This document shows, piece by piece, positions 25,229 to 32,392 of a stretch of 60,095 nucleotides of DNA. A program made the translations under genes and the position numbers. Under the pieces are notes generated by a model, which made no database searches, had not been told where the DNA came from, and was given only the letters and a program-made list of their open reading frames with translations. Every line of letters begins with the position of its first letter. Within the stretch, counting starts at the first letter, position 1. Origin of the DNA: a bacterium (GTDB taxonomy: Bacteria > Patescibacteriota > Gracilibacteria > Peribacterales > Peribacteraceae); the NCBI GenBank assembly GCA_029558515.1, contig JAKQEM010000019.1, forward strand, positions 1-60,095. Direction: 5' to 3'.

Positions 25229-28200
25229 TTATTCCGTCGGCACGGGGACGGCAACGGATGGTGCCGCCGGCACATCGATCATCGGTTCGGACGCAGTCGG
25301 TTCTTGCAGGGCGGGCGACGGCTCAGCCGGCGTCATCGGTGGCGGATCGATTGCGGGCGGGGGATCGATCGCGGGCGGGGGATCGATCGGTTGTGTCGGT
25401 GTGGAGGAAGTCGTTTCTGTCGGTGCGGGTTCCGTCGGTGTGGAAGAAGATTCCATGGACGCAGATGCTGCCGGTGGCGGTTCTGTTTCTTGCGGCGCGA
25501 TTACCGTTGTGCCGGTGCCATCATCAGACAGTGGAATCGTCGTGCCCGTCCCCTCTTTGGTTGCCTCGGAATCTTCGGTTCCCTCGGTTGCCTCCGCCGG
25601 ATCTGTGCGCGTGAAGCCCGCCGCCACATTCGCCGCAGAGTCAGTCACTGTGATGACATATCTCGGGGGGATCTGCAGGAACGGTCCGGCGAGGTTGGCA
25701 TCGTCATTCCAAATGAAGGCGATGCGCAAGTCGGGATGTCGCCACGTTGCGCCGTCGTGGAAGGGCGTGCAGTCGAAGATCTGACCGTCGGGATCGGTCA
25801 TTTGTACGCCACGGATGCAGGCGTTCCAGATCGCATCACTGCTGACGGGAATACCGAGCGAATCCACCGGGAAGGGGATGGGTTGGTCGGGATCAACCGA
25901 TGCGGAGGGTGGGATGAGCGCATCATCTACGGTCACGAAGGCGTGCCACGCAAAGCCGATATCGGTGAGTGCTTCGCGCTGCATTTCGATGGTGAAGCCC
26001 GTGGCGGTGACGGGATGGACGCGCCAGGAGGAAGGTGCGAAATCCTCCGGACTGACGGTGACGATGGGAACGGCCGCGAAGCCCGTGCCGAAACGAACGT
26101 CTACGTGCGTTGCTCCCGCAAGGATGCGCGTGCGTCCCGCCTGCTTGGTCGGCAGACGCAGTTCCCCGCTCACTTCCACAATGCCGGAGAAACGTGCCAG
26201 TCCCGCTACGGTGACATCCCCCAGAATGAACACGGAGCGTTCCACCAGCAGATCGTCGATGGCGATGGCGCCGCTCTGGAAACGAATCGATCCGGTACCC
26301 ATCTGCAGCGCACCGTCCAAAATCAGCGCGCCGTCGATGTGCGAACCCGATCCTGCCTCGATGCGTCCGGCATGCACGGCTCCTTCGATGTCGATGGAGC
26401 CGGGAACAAAGAGGCTCTCCATGATGAGTGAACCGTCAAGATAGAGGTCGCCGCCGACGCGGGCATCCGTGCCGACGATGAGCGTCGAATCCAATGCGAG
26501 GGATGCCGCCTGCAATGACCCGCCGGTGTGAGACACGAGCGGGAGCGGCTCCGCGACGGATCCGGTTGCGGATGCGTTCAGGCCCGATTCGAGGATTTCG
26601 ATCCGCTGCCGCAACGCATCGATGGCATCCCGGAATTGCAGCGTGTCGATCTGCGCTTGCACGGCCTCCGCAATGCTCTCCTCCACCGTGAGATCGCCCA
26701 GTGCTTCGGAAACCATCAGGCGCACTTCATCTTCGATTTCCATCGCGGAGATCCGTTCGACGATCTTCTCTTCCACGGCTTCCACCGTGAGGGATTGATT
26801 GCGGCGGGAGATCAGGACATTGATGACACCCGTCCCTTCCCGCAGTTCTTCCAATGCCACGCCGACCGTACTTTCCCCCGCTGCCGCTTTGCGCGCGGTG
26901 CCCGGCACGAAGCCTGCCGCCAGACTGTCGCCCGGGCGGATCGGTCCGCCTGCGTCGGTAACGTTGGTCGCCACCTGTCCGATCAAACCGACGAGCACGT
27001 ACCCCGGGACGGGGAGGCCCTCCGCGCCGGTCAGTTGGTTGCCGATGAAGGCCGGGTTGCCGGAAACGATACCCATGACATTGGCATCTCCGTCGCGATC
27101 GCAGCGTCGCACCGTATTGCGCCGCGTCACATCGATGCAGACGACTTCGCCCGGGGCGATAGGCGTGCCGGCGTAGAACCACTCCGCATAGTCGGCTCCG
27201 GTGGCGGCGTACGCGCCGTCCGAGAACACCTGTCCGTTCGCCTGAATGCGAAAGACAAGATTCTCGTTGGTGGAGACGTCCGATGTGACGGCCAGCACGT
27301 CCTGCGTCGTGGTTGTCTCCTCCGTGTTCAGCACCAGGAGCGCCCGATTCTCCGCATCGGTCGCGGTGAACGAAAACTGGTCGTCCGTCTGCAGAAGGTT
27401 GGCTCCGCCGCGGTAGAGCGACGTATCGAACGTATCGGCGTAGCCGAAGAGAATGTGCGGGTTCGCCGATGCCGTCTGTGTGGGCATGGATATTCTCAAT
27501 CCCGCCGCACTCGTCGCCTCGCTGTCGATGTCGATGGCGATGTCATTGCCGTTCTGATCGATGAAGATTCCCTTGGAAGCCGCATCTTGCTGGATGTGCA
27601 GCGTCGTGGCAGCCGTGGCCGCCGTATTGTCATTGATGATCGAAAGGAGATTGCGCGTGGTACTGCTCGTGGAATTGCTGTAGAGCCGCATGATGCCTCC
27701 GGACGTCAGCACATCCGCCTGGATGTCGAGGCCGTTTGCCGTGGTGGATTCGGTGTCGATATTCAGAGCGATGCCGTTGCCGTTCTGATCGACGAAGACG
27801 CCATTGCTCGTACCGGCTTGCAGGATGATCACACCGCCGGAAGACGTGAGTGCACGCTCGGCGTGGATGACGGAGCCGGAGAGCGTTCCACGGACCGTCT
27901 CGTTGCCGGCAACGACCAGAGCACCGGAAACGGCCGCATTGCGCGAAATGGCAAGGGTGGATCCCGAGAGAGTGCCTCGCACGTTGAGGAGCGGCGTGGA
28001 CGTGGGGCTGTGCGTGTTGCCGTTCTGAATCACGAGCGCACCCGTCATCGTATCACCGGCCTGCAGGACGTATCGCGCATTGCCCAGCGTGACCACGGCG
28101 CCGGAGAATGCGGCGGTTCCCACTTCCGGCGTGCTGCCTCCGCCGTCTTCCCCACAGACAAATTGTCCGTCGCTCCACGTCAGTTTGCCCGTCACCGGAT

Positions 28201-29122
28201 CGCAGTTGGTGAGGCCGGCACCGTACAGCGACGCGCCGGAGAGCGTGCCCAGCACGTAGAGTGAGCCGTCCGTCGTGAGTCTTGCTGCTGCGGAGCGGTA
28301 GAGGTTGGTATCGAAGGTCCCGGCGTAGCCGAAGACGATGTGCGTCGTGCTCGCTTCTCGTGCATTCAGCGCGAGGATCGGTGCTCCCGCGCCGGAAATG
28401 TACGCCCCTGTTTGCGATGTCGCCGCCAGTATGGTCGCAGCACCCAATCCGGTGACCGCGGAAGATTCCACCACCAATGTGCCGGAGGAGGAAAGCAGGC
28501 GCGTCGCATGCACCACCGAACCGGAAATCGTCCCCGGCGTGCGGATGGCGAGACCACCGGTGTTGACCAACAGAGATCCGGTCGTCGTGTTGCGCGCGTC
28601 GGTACGGAGCAGCTGCGTGCCATCGAGTCCGTCCAGCCGGTCGGCGTTGTGCGCGTACGGGACGGAACCCATGCGACGACGCGGACTGAAGACTTCTTCG
28701 TACGTACCGTCGTTGCCGGGGTCAAATTCCACCTGCAAGTACAGAGAGTCCGTGTTGAAGTCCACGTCCGTCATGGCCGTATGCGTGCCGAGCGCGATGG
28801 AGAAGAGTCCGCCCGTCATGGTCACACGCTGCGTCGTTTGGTTCCATGTTTCCGTCCAGAGCAACGTGCCGTTCGTGGCGGCGTCGTACAGTTTGAATTG
28901 CATGTTGTAGCTGCCGTTATCAATGACCGTTCCTCCGATCTGACTGACTTTGCCCTGGTAGTGGATGGGCTTGTAGATGCCGGAGGCGGCGAAGGCAACG
29001 GGCGGCATCTGCCGGCAGAGCGCAAGCGTGCACAAAAACAGGACGATCGCACGACGCACATCCGTACCCGCGCGATGAGCGCAGCTCCGTGCCTGCCGAT
29101 GGCGGAGCAGGTTACCGAGCAT
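25229..29122 (-). CDS. Giant exported fibre/adhesin-like protein
   Basis: A 1297-residue surface protein. After a signal helix (about 28-45), PIHYQGKVSQIGGTVIDNGS starts a domain common to secreted fibre proteins. A long region of GTLSGSxLxxx-type repeats follows. Two related segments read GVFVDQNGNGIALNID and GIFIDQNGNDIAIDID. A middle domain, GADYAEWFYAGTPIAPGE, resembles the autocatalytic G2-type domains of tail-fibre proteins. Then come a short coiled coil, beta-helical GALILDGALQMGTG repeats, and a C-terminal Thr/Pro/Glu-rich stalk with repeated PPPAID. It probably projects from the cell. The start ATG overlaps the stop of the HTH gene by 11 bases. Confidence 0.75.
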   Translation of the reverse strand: MLGNLLRHRQARSCAHRAGTDVRRAIVLFLCTLALCRQMPPVAFAASGIYKPIHYQGKVSQIGGTVIDNGSYNMQFKLYDAATNGTLLWTETWNQTTQRVTMTGGLFSIALGTHTAMTDVDFNTDSLYLQVEFDPGNDGTYEEVFSPRRRMGSVPYAHNADRLDGLDGTQLLRTDARNTTTGSLLVNTGGLAIRTPGTISGSVVHATRLLSSSGTLVVESSAVTGLGAATILAATSQTGAYISGAGAPILALNAREASTTHIVFGYAGTFDTNLYRSAAARLTTDGSLYVLGTLSGASLYGAGLTNCDPVTGKLTWSDGQFVCGEDGGGSTPEVGTAAFSGAVVTLGNARYVLQAGDTMTGALVIQNGNTHSPTSTPLLNVRGTLSGSTLAISRNAAVSGALVVAGNETVRGTLSGSVIHAERALTSSGGVIILQAGTSNGVFVDQNGNGIALNIDTESTTANGLDIQADVLTSGGIMRLYSNSTSSTTRNLLSIINDNTAATAATTLHIQQDAASKGIFIDQNGNDIAIDIDSEATSAAGLRISMPTQTASANPHILFGYADTFDTSLYRGGANLLQTDDQFSFTATDAENRALLVLNTEETTTTQDVLAVTSDVSTNENLVFRIQANGQVFSDGAYAATGADYAEWFYAGTPIAPGEVVCIDVTRRNTVRRCDRDGDANVMGIVSGNPAFIGNQLTGAEGLPVPGYVLVGLIGQVATNVTDAGGPIRPGDSLAAGFVPGTARKAAAGESTVGVALEELREGTGVINVLISRRNQSLTVEAVEEKIVERISAMEIEDEVRLMVSEALGDLTVEESIAEAVQAQIDTLQFRDAIDALRQRIEILESGLNASATGSVAEPLPLVSHTGGSLQAASLALDSTLIVGTDARVGGDLYLDGSLIMESLFVPGSIDIEGAVHAGRIEAGSGSHIDGALILDGALQMGTGSIRFQSGAIAIDDLLVERSVFILGDVTVAGLARFSGIVEVSGELRLPTKQAGRTRILAGATHVDVRFGTGFAAVPIVTVSPEDFAPSSWRVHPVTATGFTIEMQREALTDIGFAWHAFVTVDDALIPPSASVDPDQPIPFPVDSLGIPVSSDAIWNACIRGVQMTDPDGQIFDCTPFHDGATWRHPDLRIAFIWNDDANLAGPFLQIPPRYVITVTDSAANVAAGFTRTDPAEATEGTEDSEATKEGTGTTIPLSDDGTGTTVIAPQETEPPPAASASMESSSTPTEPAPTETTSSTPTQPIDPPPAIDPPPAIDPPPMTPAEPSPALQEPTASEPMIDVPAAPSVAVPVPTE

Positions 29123-29825
29123 CGGGAGAGAGGAGTGCGGGAGGAGCATCCAGCGTGGAAGCTCGGAGCGGTGAGTCGTTGTCGGTTCGAGAGTGTTCCC
29201 AGAGAATCGTTGCGACGAAGAAACCGAGCAGCGCAACATTGGCGAGCACGCTCATGAACGCGATCTGGCGTCGCAGCTGCGGCCAGTACGTCCGTGTGAA
29301 GCGACACCAGCCGCACGGACACACCGGGGGAACGGCGGATGCAGTGTGTGTATCAGTATGTTCCTTCCCATCCTCCGCGAAGCGTTGCCGTTTGCGCCAG
29401 TGCAGAGGCGTATCGGCAAAGTACAGACACTCTCGCTCGATGACGCGGCCGACGGTGGAATGCGATACTGTCACGCCGTGCTCATAACGCAGTCGTTCGC
29501 TGATCTGCCTTTTGCCTTCCAGTGGATGCTGCTGCCGGATAGCGCGAATGAGTGCGACGATTCCCGGTGCGATGGCGGGCGTGCGCGGCGCATGATCCGA
29601 GGGCCGGTTCTCCAAACTCTCAAGGTTGTGCATGTCAAAGCGTTCGAGCCATCGGAGGAACGTTCCTCGCGCAATGCCGAAGCGCTCACAAGTCTCCGTC
29701 ACGGAGCAACTCCGCTCCACAAAATCCGTGATCCATCGGAGTCGTTCCCGCCCCATCGGACTCAACCGCATCGCCTCCGGGGAGCGGAGTGCATCGTGCA
29801 GTTGCTGTCGGGTAGGCAGGTGCAT
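29112..29825 (-). CDS. Membrane-tethered transposase-derived HTH protein
   Basis: This 237-residue protein starts with two helix-turn-helix units of the kind at the N-terminus of IS481/IS3-type transposases: VTETCERFGIARGTFLRWLERF and GVTVSHSTVGRVIERE, joined by LENRPSDHAPRTP. No DDE catalytic domain follows. Instead there is a CPCGWC segment, one transmembrane helix (about 188-210, FMSVLANVALLGFFVATIL) and a short outer tail. This suggests a domesticated DNA-binding domain anchored in the membrane, like ToxR/CadC in principle. It overlaps the start of the giant fibre gene, so regulation or coupled expression of that gene is the natural guess. The start is the second Met (MHLPTRQQ). Confidence 0.7.
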   Translation of the reverse strand: MHLPTRQQLHDALRSPEAMRLSPMGRERLRWITDFVERSCSVTETCERFGIARGTFLRWLERFDMHNLESLENRPSDHAPRTPAIAPGIVALIRAIRQQHPLEGKRQISERLRYEHGVTVSHSTVGRVIERECLYFADTPLHWRKRQRFAEDGKEHTDTHTASAVPPVCPCGWCRFTRTYWPQLRRQIAFMSVLANVALLGFFVATILWEHSRTDNDSPLRASTLDAPPALLSPDAR

Positions 29826-30068
29826 GTGTGTGTTTCTCAGATCGTATGAACGTATCGCGCCATGATAGCACAAAAGTTATTTCTGTGCAAATGAAAGGTC
29901 CAGGTGGTTCACGCACGCTCGTCCTCAGCTCCGCATTGTCCGATGCACGCACTATCTTCCGCTTGATGCATCAAATCGGCTCTCGCCGGGCAGATGCCGC
30001 ATAACTTGTCCATGATCCTCTGTCCGAAGGTATGTGGACCTTTGCCCGCCACCGCACATCCCGCCGAA

Positions 30069-30659
30069 TCAGAGCTGAATAATCGGCACGAATTCCTGAC
30101 GGCCGTCGAAACGCAGAAAGGGAAGTCGAGGAGGTTCCGTGCCGGAGAGGCGCGCGCGGAGGGAGAACCAGGGGCGTTCCTGCGCGCGATTCCAACGCAT
30201 CGCCGCGCTGTTGTAGGCTTCCAGCAAGTCGGCAATCGTCCCGCGATTGCCGATGCTCTTTTTGAGTGCGGCAACGGGATCTTCCCCGGTAGGCACTGCG
30301 CTCTCCTCCGTCCCGGTCGTTTCTTCCGGTGCGGATGCCGCACTGTTCACCAGATCCCACAGCGCCAATTGGAGTTGCGAGATGCGTGCCAAACGTTCCG
30401 GGAGAGAGGAAGATTGTTGCAGTGCGGCGCTGAGACTGGTCAGCACAGGGACGGCGGGATGCCGGGTCGGGAGGAGATTCTCGGCAAGGAGCGGCCGCAC
30501 CTGCGTGTCCACGAGATCACTGTAGGCACGTGCGACTGCTTCCGCTCGATCTTCCGCGTCTCGGGTGAGTTCCGTGAGAGATGTTTGCCGGTACAGAACG
30601 ACGCCGGTACCGCCGATGGTGAGGATGAAGAGGGAGAGAAGAGGGAAGATGCGTTTCAT
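30069..30659 (-). CDS. LemA-like membrane-anchored protein
   Basis: A 196-residue protein with one N-terminal helix (residues 4-23) and an exported, mostly helical domain (about 30-185). The segment LLEAYNSAAMRWNRAQ followed by a hydrophobic strand recalls LemA-family proteins, but the match is partial. Function unknown; the family is tied to envelope or surface processes. TACGAT lies 6 nt before the ATG. The interval between this gene and the HTH gene (29826-30068) holds nothing I can call. Confidence 0.55.
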   Translation of the reverse strand: MKRIFPLLSLFILTIGGTGVVLYRQTSLTELTRDAEDRAEAVARAYSDLVDTQVRPLLAENLLPTRHPAVPVLTSLSAALQQSSSLPERLARISQLQLALWDLVNSAASAPEETTGTEESAVPTGEDPVAALKKSIGNRGTIADLLEAYNSAAMRWNRAQERPWFSLRARLSGTEPPRLPFLRFDGRQEFVPIIQL

Positions 30660-30718
30660 GACACCATCGTAGCACGCTTGCGATCACCGATCATACACGC
30701 GTAAGCTGCGCTCCCGTG

Positions 30719-31711
30719 ATGCGTTCTCTCCTCTCTTCCATTCTCATCAGCACCCTGCTTTTGTGTTGCGGCAACGTTTCTCGTGCGCTCGCCCGGGAAC
30801 CCTCGCCCGATCGTCCGGATTTCCTGCGAGTCAACATGCAGGAGGACACGCCTGACGTGGGTGATTTCATCGTGGGACCGCCGCGCGTCTTCGTTTCGCT
30901 GCCGCCGGGCGGAGAGAAAACCGTGGAGATTGAGATCACGAATCGAGAGGGTTCCCTGGCAGCGTTCGATCTATCCACGGAGGATTTTGCCTCCAATCCG
31001 CTGCAGGGGGGATTGCCGACGTTCTATCAGGCGAGTGAGGCGGGCCCGTATCCCGCTCGTTTGTGGATAGAACCGGAGGTGCGCAGGTTGGAGCTGCGCC
31101 ACGGCGAACGGGCATTCCTCCGTGTGACGGTCCGTGCGCCGGACAATGCATCCGCGGGCGATCATCAGGCGGCACTCATCGTGACACGAGACACGGAATC
31201 GCAGCCGGTTGCGGGGTTCAACATCGTTTCACGCGTCGCTGCGCTGTTCATCATCACGGTGGAGGGTGACATCGTGCAGGACGGATCCGTGGACGCGCTG
31301 GAGTCCGCGAAACGCATTTTCTGGTTCCTGCCCGCGACCATGCGTCTGAAGGTCAGCAACCGCGGCACGGTCCACATGATTCCCACGGGATCCATCGACG
31401 TGCGCAATGTGTTCGGCATTCCCGTGGATGCCGTCCCCGTACGCAACTGGACGATTCTCCGGGAATCCGTCCGGACGCAACCCTTCGACTGGCGCCCCCG
31501 CTTTGCTTTGGGATACTACCGCGCCTCCACGACACTCACGGCCTTCGGGGGAAGGGAGCTTCCACCCGTGTCCACGACGTTTTGGGTGATTCCCATCGTA
31601 CCGGTAATGGTTCTGCTCCTGCTGATCTTCTTCGTATCGCTCTTGGTGCAGCTCTTCTTCTCGCGCTTTGAGCTCCGTCGCAAGAGTAACGGGAAGGACC
31701 AAGACGGGTGA
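30719..31711 (+). CDS. DUF916-like exported protein with C-terminal anchor
   Basis: A 330-residue protein with a signal segment (LSSILISTLLLCCG), two Ig-like domains (VGPPRVFVSLPPGGEKTVEIEITNREG is the start of the first) and a C-terminal membrane helix (about 290-315) followed by a basic tail (RFELRRKSNGK). This is the layout of DUF916/WxL-associated peptidoglycan-binding proteins in Firmicutes. It probably holds or displays other surface proteins. The gene precedes the dockerin gene by 36 bases. A GTG three bases upstream is an alternative start. Confidence 0.7.
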   Translation: MRSLLSSILISTLLLCCGNVSRALAREPSPDRPDFLRVNMQEDTPDVGDFIVGPPRVFVSLPPGGEKTVEIEITNREGSLAAFDLSTEDFASNPLQGGLPTFYQASEAGPYPARLWIEPEVRRLELRHGERAFLRVTVRAPDNASAGDHQAALIVTRDTESQPVAGFNIVSRVAALFIITVEGDIVQDGSVDALESAKRIFWFLPATMRLKVSNRGTVHMIPTGSIDVRNVFGIPVDAVPVRNWTILRESVRTQPFDWRPRFALGYYRASTTLTAFGGRELPPVSTTFWVIPIVPVMVLLLLIFFVSLLVQLFFSRFELRRKSNGKDQDG

Positions 31712-31747
31712 TTGATCAAATGAGCGATTTGTGGTAGACTTGTCGGA

Positions 31748-32392
31748 TTGAACACACACGCCCTCCCTGACCGCGCGCGAACCCGCAGATCCCTTCTCCT
31801 GGGCGGTGTTCTCGCACTCCTCGCCTTACTCGGTACGCAGCTTGCCACGGGGCCATTGGCCGGACAGGTCGACGGTGAATCCGTGGTCGTCAGTGTCAAT
31901 GTGATCGGCGCGGAGGACACGACCGCCATTGATGTCATTGCCATCCCCGAGAAGCGCATTCCGCCGTTTGGCAATGATTCCACGATTCTCACCATCGAAG
32001 TGCGAGAGCCGGGCCAGACAACGCCGCTCTCTACGACGGAGATCACCACGAACGCGTACGGCGGCTACAGCGGAGCGCTGCTCGCGGGCATTGCGCCCGG
32101 TACCTATGATCTCACTGCCAAGGGGTACTCGCACCTGCGCCTCAAAAAATCCCTCGTGGATATCTTCGAAGGGGCGCGCGTGGATTTCTCCGAGGATAGG
32201 ACGATCCATCTGCTCAGCGGAGACGTGAACTTCGAGCATGGCGACAACTATGTCAACGGCATCGATCTCTCGCTCCTCGTGAGCGACCTCCTCGGAACGA
32301 CCGAGCGTTACGACTTGAATCGTGACGGACTCGTCAACGGCATCGATCTCTCCAATGCCGTCGCCAATCTTCTTGTTCTGGGTGATGCGTAA
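31748..32392 (+). CDS. Exported protein with C-terminal dockerin-type domain
   Basis: This 214-residue protein has a signal helix (about 14-34), a beta-sandwich domain (about 45-150; IAPGTYDLTAKGYSHLR recalls carboxypeptidase-regulatory-like folds) and a C-terminal type I dockerin pattern. Two calcium-loop repeats are visible: GDVNFEHGDNYVNGIDLSLL and DLNRDGLVNGIDLSNAV. Dockerins bind cohesins in surface complexes. The start is a TTG that lies 7 nt after TAGACT. The stop overlaps the start of the following SLH protein, which contains a possible cohesin, so the two may form a pair. Confidence 0.75.
   Translation: MNTHALPDRARTRRSLLLGGVLALLALLGTQLATGPLAGQVDGESVVVSVNVIGAEDTTAIDVIAIPEKRIPPFGNDSTILTIEVREPGQTTPLSTTEITTNAYGGYSGALLAGIAPGTYDLTAKGYSHLRLKKSLVDIFEGARVDFSEDRTIHLLSGDVNFEHGDNYVNGIDLSLLVSDLLGTTERYDLNRDGLVNGIDLSNAVANLLVLGDA

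Noticed and set aside
25316-25400. GGATCGAT-containing direct repeats as a regulatory or mobile repeat
   Set aside because: They encode the PPPAID repeats of the fibre protein stalk and keep codon periodicity.
26528-28264. Long plus-strand frame opposite the giant fibre gene
   Set aside because: Composition is typical of an antisense frame, whereas the minus-strand frame continues with regular repeats on both sides.
29826-30068. A gene between the HTH protein and the LemA-like protein
   Set aside because: No frame with sensible composition or start is seen on either strand.
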